A DNA stretch of 64,000 nt from Collinsella stercoris DSM 13279 (GCF_020735465.1 NZ_CP085935.1:2046001-2110000); one strand, 5' to 3'. Shown: positions 7,002-13,911, counted from the stretch's first letter. Made by a program: numbers and translations. Notes: a model not told the origin generated them from the sequence alone.

Positions 7002-7215
7002 CGGGCAAGGACAGCTGTCGCTTGATTTCGGCGAACCGCCGATGCCGACACCCGGCGCGTGCGAGTTCGAACAGAAGACGTTCAACACCAAATCGTGCTG
7101 CCTGTTCAGGGGTCGGGAGATCTGGACCAACTGCCGCGAATGGGAGCACTGCATTTGGGACGGATGGCACCAGCACGGGCAACCATGCGCCGAATGCGAC
7201 GAGGAAGATTGTTAG
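6988..7215 (+). CDS. Cysteine-rich small phage protein (75 aa)
   Basis: Contains eight cysteines, including CC, C-x3-E-x2-HC and C-AECDEEDC, plus several Trp and His residues, which suggests a small metal-binding fold. It begins within the last codons of the preceding gene and is 10 bases from the next. The start codon is uncertain. No family recognised. Confidence 0.5.
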   Translation: MTRTSGQGQLSLDFGEPPMPTPGACEFEQKTFNTKSCCLFRGREIWTNCREWEHCIWDGWHQHGQPCAECDEEDC

Positions 7216-7225
7216 GAGGTGTGAC

Positions 7226-7681
7226 ATGGCGAGCAGGGAGGAATTGGCCGCAGCTCGCGAGCCAATGGCCTTCTTTAGGCACGATTCCAACGCATCGCAC
7301 GATGACAAGTGCCAGAGGTTGATTCTTCGCCGTGGATACGACGGATACGGGCGATGGTGGATTCTCTGCGAATACCTCGCATCGTCCACTGGGCACCATG
7401 TGTCTTTCCAGACGGACGAGGACGCGAAGATTCTCGCGCGGGTACTCGGGTTCGGAACCGGCGGCGCTTTCGATGACCTCATGGCCATGGAGGACTGCAA
7501 AGCATTCGTGTCCGACCTAATCGATCTGAAGCTCTTGGAATGCGATGAAAACGGCTACTTGCAGAGCGTTCGAATGCAGAAAAACGCGCTCTATTTCGGT
7601 CAGCAGCGCGCGAACGGTCGCAAGGGCGGCAGACCTCGAAAGAACAAGGCTTCTGAAGATTCCGCAGCTAGGGAGGTGTAA
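7226..7681 (+). CDS. Phage replication protein, Lin1244/Lin1753-like N-terminal domain
   Basis: A 151-residue protein. AFFRHDSNASHDDKCQRLILRRGYDGYGRWWILCEYLASSTGH matches the DUF4373 (Lin1244/Lin1753) winged-helix domain of phage replication initiators, which recognise D-N-D-K...G..GYG-x-W-x-x-L-E-x-L. The C-terminal NGRKGGRPRKNK is the usual basic linker. Family members generally continue into a long Lys/Asn/Thr-rich linker and a loader domain; here the frame stops and a second coupled gene at 7686 supplies linker-like sequence. AGGAGGTGTGAC precedes the ATG. Confidence 0.75.
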   Translation: MASREELAAAREPMAFFRHDSNASHDDKCQRLILRRGYDGYGRWWILCEYLASSTGHHVSFQTDEDAKILARVLGFGTGGAFDDLMAMEDCKAFVSDLIDLKLLECDENGYLQSVRMQKNALYFGQQRANGRKGGRPRKNKASEDSAAREV

Positions 7682-7685
7682 AAGC

Positions 7686-7976
7686 ATGTTTATAAAACCA
7701 AGTACAAAACCGTTGGTTTTTGGTTCGGTTAACCCGTCCGCAAAAGGTGGCAAAAGCCTAAAACAAAACAAAACAAAACAAGAAGGAGTGGGTTTGGTTC
7801 TTAAAACCAAACCAAACCCACTCACTTGCTTGTCAGTCAACCTAACAAGCAAGGTTCTTTTTCTTGCTTCTTCTTTTTGCGAGCACTTCCGAAACGCTCG
7901 AATCGGCGACTTTGACCCGTTGTTTTCAACATGTTTTCCACAGAGTTTTCCACACGCGGTGTTTGGAGGTGAATAG
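7686..7976 (+). CDS. Linker-like continuation of the replication protein, possible split gene (96 aa)
   Basis: MFIKPSTKPLVFGSVNPSAK...KQNKTKQEGVGLVLKTKPNPL resembles the low-complexity linker normally found inside DUF4373 replication proteins rather than a separate domain. It begins 4 bases after the previous stop, with GAGGTG at the right spacing, but in another frame, so it is either a coupled second cistron or the product of an old frameshift. The stretch is unusually AT-rich, carries two hairpins, and ends in DnaA-box-like sequences, so it may matter as DNA rather than as protein. Confidence 0.45.
   Translation: MFIKPSTKPLVFGSVNPSAKGGKSLKQNKTKQEGVGLVLKTKPNPLTCLSVNLTSKVLFLASSFCEHFRNARIGDFDPLFSTCFPQSFPHAVFGGE
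7786..7853. repeat. Two consecutive inverted repeats in an AT-rich tract
   Basis: Arms 7786-7799 and 7810-7823 are perfect 14-base complements around a 10-base loop. Immediately after, 7825-7833 and 7845-7853 are perfect 9-base complements. A run of AAAAC repeats (about 7760-7781) lies just before. Confidence 0.6.
7934..7954. other. Paired DnaA-box-like 9-mers (possible replication origin part)
   Basis: TTTTCCACA occurs at 7934-7942 and 7946-7954, each one mismatch from the TTATCCACA consensus and 12 bases apart, so on about the same helix face. Together with the hairpins at 7786-7853 this is a candidate phage origin. Confidence 0.4.
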
Positions 7977-7978
7977 CG

Positions 7979-8161
7979 ATGCCTTACGGGACGTATCACG
8001 GCAAGTACGAGGTTCGACGATGCCCAATCTGCGGCAAGGAGCGACCGATTGACTGGTTCGTTCGCAACCATCAGGAGCACGAAGCTTGCTGGCTTTGCCG
8101 AGAAACCGGAGAGGACGGCGGCAAGCCAAGAAAGGAGAAGCGCAATGACCTCATCGGATGA
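7979..8161 (+). CDS. Small zinc-ribbon phage protein (60 aa)
   Basis: CPICGKERPIDWF and CWLC provide two CxxC pairs about 20 residues apart, a small zinc-ribbon pattern, followed by a basic tail. GGAGGTG lies upstream of the ATG at 7979. Role unknown; such proteins are common in early phage operons. Confidence 0.65.
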   Translation: MPYGTYHGKYEVRRCPICGKERPIDWFVRNHQEHEACWLCRETGEDGGKPRKEKRNDLIG

Positions 8162-8363
8162 AATCGAGCGTGAGCTTGTGAGTTCGACGCGAGCCAGCAT
8201 CGCGTCAATCAGGAGTCGGCTAGCGGACGCTTTAGAGCTGTTGTCCAAGCCGGATGTCGATTGGGATGCCGCTTTCGATCTCAGCCTAGACATCTGCGAC
8301 CTTGCAAGCGGATTGAACGTCAAGTGCTGCGTTGGCATCAAAAAGTTTGGAAAGGCTAAATGA
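8145..8363 (+). CDS. Hypothetical phage protein (72 aa)
   Basis: A helical, Ser/Ala/Leu-rich small protein (SDEIERELVSSTRASIASIRSRLADALELLSK). AAAGGAGAA precedes the ATG at 8145, which overlaps the preceding gene by 17 bases. No family recognised. Confidence 0.5.
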   Translation: MTSSDEIERELVSSTRASIASIRSRLADALELLSKPDVDWDAAFDLSLDICDLASGLNVKCCVGIKKFGKAK

Positions 8364-8364
8364 C

Positions 8365-8646
8365 ATGATCGAGGTTAAACAGGCAAAGACGCTTCAGGAG
8401 CTTGCGAGCGGCAACGTGGTCGAGCATCCGGACCACTACGCCGGTGACGGCGAGATCGAGTGCATGGACGCGATGCGCTCGATGATGAGCGGAGACAGCT
8501 ACGCACTGCCCGCGATTGCCGCGCACTGGTGGGCGGAGGCGTTCAAGTACATCTGGCGGTGGCGGCGCAAGGGCGGCGTTCAGGATTTGCGCAAGTGCCG
8601 CCAGTGCATCGACTACCTCATTGCGGAGATCGAGGGCGGGCAGTGA
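8365..8646 (+). CDS. DUF3310 family phage protein
   Basis: A 93-residue protein with the DUF3310 pattern: VEHPDHYAGDGEIECMDAMRSM near the start and AEAFKYIWRWRRKGGVQDLRKCRQCIDYLI at the end. The family is widespread in phages and is sometimes annotated as a nucleotide kinase-like protein, though the biochemical role is not established. The ATG at 8365 follows the previous stop closely; an earlier ATG at 8332 lies inside the upstream gene. Confidence 0.8.
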   Translation: MIEVKQAKTLQELASGNVVEHPDHYAGDGEIECMDAMRSMMSGDSYALPAIAAHWWAEAFKYIWRWRRKGGVQDLRKCRQCIDYLIAEIEGGQ

Positions 8647-8789
8647 GACGCCATCGAATCGCCATTGCGATCGTCACGGCAATCCTGACCGCCACAGCGG
8701 CCATCTGCACCTACTGGTGGGTTTACAGGCAGCTGTGCGCCGCTCTCCTTCTTCTCGTGTTTCTCGCGCTGGCTTCCATGTCGGCATGA
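8643..8789 (+). CDS. Small membrane protein (48 aa)
   Basis: VRRHRIAIAIVTAILTATAA... followed by a second hydrophobic stretch (LCAALLLLVFLALASMSA): two short transmembrane helices. It starts with a GTGA overlap with the preceding stop. Function unknown. Confidence 0.5.
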   Translation: MRRHRIAIAIVTAILTATAAICTYWWVYRQLCAALLLLVFLALASMSA

Positions 8790-8801
8790 AAGGATTCTCA
8801 A

Positions 8802-8978
8802 ATGGACAACGATGTTAAACAAGGCGTTATCAGCTGCTCGCTCATCTGCGCGGCATCCATCTTTGTGATCGCGGCGTGCATCTCGGTCGGCATTTTCTTC
8901 GGTGTGGGGTTTGGTTTCGCGCTCTTCATGCTCCTGTTCACCATCAGGCTTGTCTCTGCGTTCAAGAAAGCCCAGTGA
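8802..8978 (+). CDS. Small membrane protein (58 aa)
   Basis: MDNDVKQGVISCSLICAASI... with two hydrophobic segments (about residues 9-30 and 31-50) and a basic tail (RLVSAFKKAQ). AAAGGA precedes the ATG at 8802. It is the fourth small membrane protein of this early operon. Function unknown. Confidence 0.5.
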   Translation: MDNDVKQGVISCSLICAASIFVIAACISVGIFFGVGFGFALFMLLFTIRLVSAFKKAQ

Positions 8979-8982
8979 CGCG

Positions 8983-10158
8983 ATGGACGTGAAGGTCAGG
9001 AAGGGTGCAGACGGTGTTTTCGAATGCCGTCTGTACCTCGGGCGCGGCATCGACGGCAAGGCGATTCGGCCTTACAAGCGGTTCCCGCACGCGGCAACGG
9101 AATCCGAGGCGCTTGAGCTTGCGGAGACGTGGGCGGCGAACCTGACGGCTGACGGAACGGTCAAGAGCGCTCGTTTGACCGACCTGCTTGCCGATTACGT
9201 GCAGCTTCGCGAGCGCAACGGTGCGAGCCCGAACAGCATCAGGAATTACCGACTGTTCACCAGATACGTAGCTCGATTCCTTAAGACGGCGAACGCGCGA
9301 GATCTCAGCGTCATGGACTTCAACCGCTTCGAGCAGGCGCTGCTCACGCCGAAAGCCGAGGGTGGGCAGGGGCTTTGCAAAAACAGCGTACTCAACGTGC
9401 ACCATTTCCTTCGCGGAGCCTACAACCACTTTGTCGATGCGGAAATCTGCGAGGCGAACCCGCTTGTCTTCGTCGCCAAGCCATCGCCCGAGCGCCACGA
9501 GGCTTCAGTGATCGTCGAATGGGATTTCGAGTTCCTGAACGAGAAGCTTGAAACCGCCATGAACGTCACCGATCCCAGCACAGCGGATTATCGCCGCGCG
9601 GTCTACGCGTTCGCCGCATGGCTCGCGCTTGTCACCGGCATGCGCGTCGGTGAGGTCTGCGCGGTCAGCCGTTCGGACGTAAAGCGCTACCAGATGTTCC
9701 TCCATGTTGGCGGCACCGTCATCGAGGAACCCGGTAGGAAGCCCTACCGTCGAAACGTCACGAAGGGAAGGAAATGCCGCAACATCGCCGTGACCGCCGA
9801 GGACATAGCCGTTATCGACTCGTTCATAAGGACGCAGAACGCCGTTTTAGGCCGTTTGGACGCTGATGCGCCACTGGTGACGCTCGACGGCTCATACATG
9901 CGCACAAGGACCGTCTCACGCGCTTTCAGCCGTATCCGCGATTCATGCGGACTCTCTCGGGAGATCACGTTTCACAGCCTTCGGCACACGCATGCCTCTT
10001 GGCTCATCGCGAACGGATGCGACATCAAGACGCTCTCGGAGCGCATGGGGCACGCGGACGAGGCAACGACGCTTCGCATCTACGGCCATCTGATGCCCGG
10101 TCGAGACGCGATCGCCGCCCAGCTGTTCAGCGAGGCGAAGAAGCGCGCATTGGGCTGA
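8983..10158 (+). CDS. Tyrosine recombinase (phage-integrase family)
   Basis: A 391-residue protein with an N-terminal arm-binding-like domain (1-60), a SAM-like core-binding domain (~65-165) and a catalytic domain (~175-385). All catalytic residues are visible: Arg221 (TGMRVGE), a Lys in the TKGRK turn (~261), His331-x-x-Arg334 (HSLRHTH), His357 (GHADEATT) and Tyr367 (RIYGH). It lies in the middle of the early region, about 6 kb from attL, while the serine recombinase occupies the usual integrase position. Its role may therefore be something other than integration at tRNA-Ala, or it may be left from another element. Confidence 0.92.
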   Translation: MDVKVRKGADGVFECRLYLGRGIDGKAIRPYKRFPHAATESEALELAETWAANLTADGTVKSARLTDLLADYVQLRERNGASPNSIRNYRLFTRYVARFLKTANARDLSVMDFNRFEQALLTPKAEGGQGLCKNSVLNVHHFLRGAYNHFVDAEICEANPLVFVAKPSPERHEASVIVEWDFEFLNEKLETAMNVTDPSTADYRRAVYAFAAWLALVTGMRVGEVCAVSRSDVKRYQMFLHVGGTVIEEPGRKPYRRNVTKGRKCRNIAVTAEDIAVIDSFIRTQNAVLGRLDADAPLVTLDGSYMRTRTVSRAFSRIRDSCGLSREITFHSLRHTHASWLIANGCDIKTLSERMGHADEATTLRIYGHLMPGRDAIAAQLFSEAKKRALG

Positions 10159-10311
10159 TTGGGTGTGCCAAAAGTGAACCAATCGGGCGTTTTCGGGCAT
10201 GGTGGCGACCGAGGATGAAACGCGAGGTAAACCGCCGCTTTTTGCTTCGGTTGGAATCACAAGTGTCCGATAAGAAGTAATTATCAGACAGTCGCGAAAA
10301 AAGGGGGTGCC

Positions 10312-10596
10312 TTGAACCGAGAGGAAGCCGAGAAGATGGTCAGCGCTCTCAATGCGAGCGACAAGCTGAAAGCATCGATGATGCGAACTTACGACGCACT
10401 GCAAGAGAGGTGGAGCAATGACCAAATCGCGGCATCGACCGTCTATCAAATCGACATCCCGGCGCAAACGCTGCGGATCTACGGAGAGGGTCAGGCACGG
10501 CACGTTCTGAACGCGCTGAAGAGCCTGAAGCTGTCAGGGACATATAGAAAAACGAAAGGAGCGACGAATGAGAGAAGTGGCAGTCAACAACGATGA
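10312..10596 (+). CDS. Hypothetical phage protein (94 aa)
   Basis: Starts at a TTG (10312) preceded by AAGGGGGTG. A mostly helical protein (EEAEKMVSALNASDKLKASMMRTYDALQERW) with a basic tail. No family recognised. Overlaps the next gene. Confidence 0.55.
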   Translation: MNREEAEKMVSALNASDKLKASMMRTYDALQERWSNDQIAASTVYQIDIPAQTLRIYGEGQARHVLNALKSLKLSGTYRKTKGATNERSGSQQR

Positions 10597-10741
10597 GTGG
10601 TTGCGCATCAAACGCAAGCTCATGACCTCAACCGTCGAGGAGGCGCTTGCAGGCTATGAGCCTCCCGTTCGCGTCGTCCACGGATGCGAGTACGTCACAT
10701 ACGAGAGGGGCACCGGAGATGATTCCGAATCGGACAACTGA
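10568..10741 (+). CDS. Hypothetical phage protein (57 aa)
   Basis: MREVAVNNDEWLRIKRKLMT... with an acidic C-terminus. AAAGGAG precedes the ATG, and it overlaps both neighbours by about 25 bases. Function unknown. Confidence 0.5.
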   Translation: MREVAVNNDEWLRIKRKLMTSTVEEALAGYEPPVRVVHGCEYVTYERGTGDDSESDN

Positions 10742-11033
10742 CCAGCGCCGCAAGAGCCTTGATAAGGCCGCGACAGTGCGCAAGGAACGGGCGATTATCC
10801 GCAAAGACTTGAAGATCGGACTTATGACATTCGAGCAGATGCTCAAGCTCGCCGATGCTGGCTGTCAAGCCGCAGCCAGCATGCGCGTCAAGCAGGCCAT
10901 AGGCTCGATGCCCGGATACGGCTTCGCCAAGACGCAACAGCTTATGAGGGACCTGCACATTGCAGATGGTAAACGCGTCAAGGGTCTTGGCGTTCGCCAG
11001 CGTGCCGCCCTGTTGGAGGTTTTTGGATGCTGA
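10719..11033 (+). CDS. Actinobacterial-type integration host factor homologue (mIHF-like)
   Basis: A 104-residue protein: DQRRKSLDKAATVRKERAIIRKDLK resembles the long N-terminal helix of mycobacterial IHF (R-x-x-ALEKAAEARRERAE-x-K-x-x-LK). The following VKQAIGSMPGYGFAKTQQLMRDL and VKGLGVRQRAALLEVFG match its helix-two-turn-helix region (LLESLPGVGKVRAxxIMxxLGI...RVRGLGxxQxxAL). Such proteins bend DNA nonspecifically and assist phage integration in mycobacteria. It lies two kilobases after the tyrosine recombinase gene, so a recombination or chromatin role is reasonable. Confidence 0.75.
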   Translation: MIPNRTTDQRRKSLDKAATVRKERAIIRKDLKIGLMTFEQMLKLADAGCQAAASMRVKQAIGSMPGYGFAKTQQLMRDLHIADGKRVKGLGVRQRAALLEVFGC

Positions 11034-11197
11034 TCGCCATTTTCTACCTGTGCGGCGGCTTGCTGTCACTGCTCGCTCTTTTCGGCCCTGACGCTGAAAA
11101 GGACATGACGTTGCTTGTCTTGGCGCAATTGATGTTTCTTTCTGCGGGTGTCAGCGAGATCAAGGGGATTTTAAGGGAGCGGATTAATGAGCATTAA
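11027..11197 (+). CDS. Small membrane protein (56 aa)
   Basis: MLIAIFYLCGGLLSLLALFG... with two hydrophobic segments (residues 1-20 and ~31-46) separated by a charged turn. GGAGG lies 9 bases before the ATG. It overlaps both the IHF-like gene and ssb. Function unknown. Confidence 0.5.
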   Translation: MLIAIFYLCGGLLSLLALFGPDAEKDMTLLVLAQLMFLSAGVSEIKGILRERINEH

Positions 11198-11633
11198 CCA
11201 CGTCATTCTCTCCGGCAATCTCGGTGCAAATTCAGAGCTGAGGTACACGAAAAACGGCACACCAGTCCTGACGTTTCCGCTTGCCGTCAATGACCGCGTG
11301 CCGAACGGCGATGGGACTTGGGGCAATTACACCAATTGGCCAGACTGCTCGATGTTCGGCAAGCGCGCGGAAGCGCTCGCGCCATACCTGACCAAGGGCG
11401 TGAAGGTGACCGTCTCCGGCAGGGTCAGGACGCACTCCTATCAGAAGGACGGTCAGAACATAAAGCGCTGGGAGATCCGCGTCGATAACGTCGAGCTTAT
11501 GCAGGTGAAGCGCGATCAGCAGGGCGCATATTCCCATCCGGCAGAACAGGCGGCGCAGCCGATTGCGGCGTCACCGGTACCAGACGTTTACGACGAGGAT
11601 ATTCCGTTTTTAAGGAGCAAGGATGCTATTTGA
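11187..11633 (+). CDS. ssb: Single-stranded DNA-binding protein
   Basis: A 148-residue SSB. The OB-fold is clear in residues 1-112 (NHVILSGNLGANSELRYTKNG, LPLAVND, SMFGKRAEALAPYLTKGVKVTVSGRV, W-E-IRVDNVELM). The tail is Gln/Ala/Pro-rich and contains DEDIPF, the partner-binding motif, but followed by seven more residues, so the acidic tip is not terminal as in the standard bacterial protein. It coats single-stranded DNA in phage replication. It overlaps its neighbours by 10-11 bases in one early operon. Confidence 0.93.
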   Translation: MSINHVILSGNLGANSELRYTKNGTPVLTFPLAVNDRVPNGDGTWGNYTNWPDCSMFGKRAEALAPYLTKGVKVTVSGRVRTHSYQKDGQNIKRWEIRVDNVELMQVKRDQQGAYSHPAEQAAQPIAASPVPDVYDEDIPFLRSKDAI

Positions 11634-11904
11634 ACTTTTCAAGCGCAACAGCGAGGTCGAAGAGCTGCGCGAGCTGCTGAGCCAAGCAGAGGATGTGACT
11701 AGCTCAAACCCGCGAGACGATCAGGGGCGCGTGCTCGCCCTTGACGATGTGGTGCTCTACAACTCCGCGCGTTATCGAATCGTGGCGATGAGCCACCGTG
11801 GCAAGGTCGCCATCCGTCATGTCTCGATGCACGGCGGCTGCGGTGCGCGTTGGGTTCCCGCCGAATGCGTTTCGTTCATCACCAGTCAGGAGGTCTTTCG
11901 ATGA
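11623..11904 (+). CDS. Hypothetical phage protein between ssb and dut (93 aa)
   Basis: An N-terminal helix (NSEVEELRELLSQAED) followed by a small beta-rich region (VLALDDVVLYNSARYRIVAMSHRGKVAIRHV) with CGARWVPAEC. No family recognised. Overlaps ssb by 11 bases and dut by 4 (ATGA). Confidence 0.6.
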   Translation: MLFELFKRNSEVEELRELLSQAEDVTSSNPRDDQGRVLALDDVVLYNSARYRIVAMSHRGKVAIRHVSMHGGCGARWVPAECVSFITSQEVFR

Positions 11905-12338
11905 TAGGTCGCAAGCTCAACGTTAAGGTTGCGGACGGCATGCAGGTTCCGCGCTACGCGCACGATGGGGATGCCGGTCTGGATCTGCGCATCACCGAGA
12001 CCGTGACGCTCGAACCGATGCAGAGGTGCATCGTCGGGTGCGGCCTGTCAATCGAGATCCCGAGCGGATGCGTCGGCCTGTTGTTCCCGCGTTCAGGGCT
12101 GGCATCCAAGCAGGGCATCACGCTTGCCCACAGCGTCGGCGTGATCGACAGCGGTTATCGCGGCGAGGTGTGCGCTCCGCTTATCAATCTCAGCTACGAG
12201 ACCGTGACCATCGAGGCGGGTACGCGCGTGTGCCAGCTTGTCGTGATGCCTTATGTTCCGTGCGAGCTTGTGCCGGTCGAGGAGCTGAGCGGCACCGAGC
12301 GCGGCACCGACGGCTTCGGCAGCACCGGTGTCGTGTAG
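11901..12338 (+). CDS. dut: Deoxyuridine 5'-triphosphate nucleotidohydrolase
   Basis: A 145-residue trimeric-type dUTPase with all five motifs: I DAGLDLR (24-30), II RSGLASK (64-70), III GVIDSGYRGEV (80-90), IV the G-x-R-V-CQLVV region (107-114) and V RGTDGFGST (134-142). It converts dUTP to dUMP, protecting phage DNA from uracil and supplying dTMP synthesis. AGGAGG precedes the ATG at 11901. Confidence 0.95.
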   Translation: MIGRKLNVKVADGMQVPRYAHDGDAGLDLRITETVTLEPMQRCIVGCGLSIEIPSGCVGLLFPRSGLASKQGITLAHSVGVIDSGYRGEVCAPLINLSYETVTIEAGTRVCQLVVMPYVPCELVPVEELSGTERGTDGFGSTGVV

Positions 12339-12797
12339 GTGACCCGAGTGAAGGCCAAGGAGTATTTCGAGGGCATCCGCTCCGAGGTGGTGAAGACCGA
12401 AAGGGCGCGGGAGATGCTGGAGCGCATGAGGGCGAAGGAGGGTGCCAAGGCGCAGAGCTACCAACCATTGGGAGGCGGCGGATACTGCACAGGTGCTTCA
12501 CTTGCCATCATCCAGCGCATCGACTTCGAGAAGCGATTGGAGCGGCGCATTGCCGATGCTCGAAAGCAGATAGACGAAGCATGCGAGGTGCTGTACGGAA
12601 TCGACGGCCGCGGAGGTCTGGCAAAGCTTAAAGGCACTAGGTACGCGGACGCTATCTGCATGGGGTATCTGCAAGCACAGCCGTGGTCTGAGATAGCGGA
12701 GATCATGCAGAGTTCCCAGCAGTGGTGTCGCAAGCTATGCGATGTAGGTTTTGCGTACATTGATGCCGTCGGTTGGGCAAAACTGAAAAACGCCTGA
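12339..12797 (+). CDS. Late transcription regulator-like protein (DUF1492/sigma-70 region 4-like)
   Basis: A 152-residue protein. An N-terminal helical part with a Gly-rich loop, a coiled middle (IIQRIDFEKRLERRIADARKQIDEACEVLYGI) and a C-terminal sigma-region-4-like helix-turn-helix (RYADAICMGYLQAQPWSEIAEIMQSSQQWCRKLCDVGFAYI) match phage DUF1492/ArpU-like regulators. These sit at the end of early operons, just before terminase, and control late genes. The GTG at 12339 immediately follows the dut stop; a GTG at 12348 is an alternative. Confidence 0.7.
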   Translation: MTRVKAKEYFEGIRSEVVKTERAREMLERMRAKEGAKAQSYQPLGGGGYCTGASLAIIQRIDFEKRLERRIADARKQIDEACEVLYGIDGRGGLAKLKGTRYADAICMGYLQAQPWSEIAEIMQSSQQWCRKLCDVGFAYIDAVGWAKLKNA

Positions 12798-12807
12798 TAA
12801 ACGTTGG

Positions 12808-12837
12808 TTGCGTTCAGTTTCTAGATTCTGCTAAGAT
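12808..12837 (+). promoter_or_regulatory. Candidate promoter for the late region
   Basis: TTGCGT (12808-12813) and TAAGAT (12832-12837) are 18 bases apart, right after the late-regulator gene and upstream of tRNA-Ser, HNH and terminase. Confidence 0.4.
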
Positions 12838-12857
12838 TCGATATGGTGAATTGTCAT

Positions 12858-12894
12858 GAAGGCCGCGCGGGGCAACCTGCGTGGCCTTCATTGT
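12858..12894 (+). terminator. Hairpin terminator before tRNA-Ser
   Basis: gaaggccgcg (12858-12867) pairs with cgtggccttc (12880-12889, one G-T pair), followed by ATTGTT. It would end or attenuate early transcription; the T-run is weak. Confidence 0.5.
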
Positions 12895-12897
12895 TAC

Positions 12898-12985
12898 GGA
12901 GAGTTGGCAGAGCGGCTTATCGCACCCGGTTGCTAACCGGGCGATGCGCGAGCATCCGCAGGTTCGAATCCTGCACTCTCCGCCA
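12898..12985 (+). tRNA. Phage-encoded tRNA-Ser (anticodon GCT)
   Basis: An 88-base class II tRNA with encoded CCA: acceptor GGAGAGT pairs with ACTCTCC, the anticodon loop TTGCTAA gives GCT, there is a long variable arm, and the T arm is GGTTCGAATCC. It lies well inside the prophage between the late regulator and the HNH gene, so it is a phage-carried tRNA for AGC/AGT codons. Confidence 0.93.
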
Positions 12986-13004
12986 TCTGAGACAAGGAGG
13001 CGCG

Positions 13005-13319
13005 ATGGCCAAGGATTTCAGCCGCGCCTTTTACCACAGCGCCGAGTGGGCGCAGGCGCGTGACGCCGCGCTCACCCGAGACGCGCACCTATGCCAACAC
13101 TGTCTGAAGCGCGGGGACATAACGCCTGCGGTCATGGTGCACCACATCAAGGAGCTGAGCCCTTCGAACGTCGATGACCCTGACATTGCGACCAACCCTG
13201 ACAACCTCGTGAGCCTGTGCGACCGATGCCACAAGCAAGTGCATGGGTGGATCAGGCAGGGCGCGACCCGGCAGGGCTTCGGCTTTGACAGCGACGGCAA
13301 TCTCGTGCCGCTCGATTGA
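13005..13319 (+). CDS. HNH endonuclease
   Basis: A 104-residue protein with two zinc-binding CxxC pairs (CQHC and CDRC) flanking the HNH core: VMVHHIKELSPSN...NPDNLVSLCDRCHKQVHG. In HK97-like phages such a gene stands next to the terminase small subunit and aids cleavage at cos during packaging. AAGGAGG precedes the ATG at 13005. Confidence 0.92.
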   Translation: MAKDFSRAFYHSAEWAQARDAALTRDAHLCQHCLKRGDITPAVMVHHIKELSPSNVDDPDIATNPDNLVSLCDRCHKQVHGWIRQGATRQGFGFDSDGNLVPLD

Positions 13320-13491
13320 CGACACACAAACACAGCACAACGAGTGCGCAGCGCAAAAACGCGACGCAAAACCGCAGGTAAACGCAGTGGGCAATCCCCC
13401 CATCCCAAAAACACAGGGTGGGTGGCCGGGGACCAACGCCGGGAGATAGTTTTATGCGCGCGGAAGGTTTTCGAAAGGGGGTGGTCTTGCG
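13320..13491. other. HNH-terminase spacer, candidate cos/packaging region
   Basis: 172 bases without a gene between the HNH endonuclease and the small terminase, where cos sites of HK97-like phages usually lie. It contains A-rich direct repeats (gcgcaaaaacgcgacgcaaa) and a GC-rich imperfect palindrome (ggccggggaccaacgccggg, about 13421-13444). The site itself cannot be fixed by reading. Confidence 0.35.
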
Positions 13492-13911
13492 GTGTCAGGG
13501 AAAGTTGGCGATACTTCGAAGGTTTCGGCAAAAGTAGCGGCGAATAGCCCGCCGAAGGGAGCGCGTTCCAAGCAGTCGCGCCTAGAGAGCGAGCTCCGGA
13601 AGCTTCGCGAACTCACCAAGGACGCCATTCCCGATGAGAAGCGCAAGGCGATCATGCCCCTGCTCGCGAACATCGCCTTTCTCAAGGTGAAGCTCGATGA
13701 TGCCCGCGCGGAATTGCTCTACGAGGACATTTTCACCGAGTACGACAACGGCGGTGGCCAGACCGGACTCCGCGAGCACCCGGGGTTCAGCGCTTACAAC
13801 AAGCTGTTCACCACGTTCAGCCGATCGGTAAAGCAGCTGACGGACATGATGCCTAGCGGAACCGCCGCCGCAGACGCGCTAATCGATTTCATCAATGAGA
13901 CGCGGTGCTAG
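13492..13911 (+). CDS. Terminase small subunit (P27 family-like)
   Basis: A 139-residue protein: basic Ser/Lys-rich start, helical middle (LESELRKLRELTKDAIPDEKRKAIMPLLANIAFLKVKLDDAR), then YEDIFTEYDNGGGQTGLREHPGFSAYNKLFTTFSRSVKQLTDMMP. The last block is the typical P27-type pattern (N...G-x-x-x-NP...Y-N-K-L....). It recognises phage DNA for packaging. A GTG start at 13492 is assumed. It overlaps the large subunit gene by 17 bases. Confidence 0.8.
   Translation: MSGKVGDTSKVSAKVAANSPPKGARSKQSRLESELRKLRELTKDAIPDEKRKAIMPLLANIAFLKVKLDDARAELLYEDIFTEYDNGGGQTGLREHPGFSAYNKLFTTFSRSVKQLTDMMPSGTAAADALIDFINETRC

Noticed and set aside
12898..12985. tRNA-Ser as the prophage attachment site
   Set aside because: It is located in the middle of the phage gene order, and no second copy of its 3' end was seen at either prophage end.
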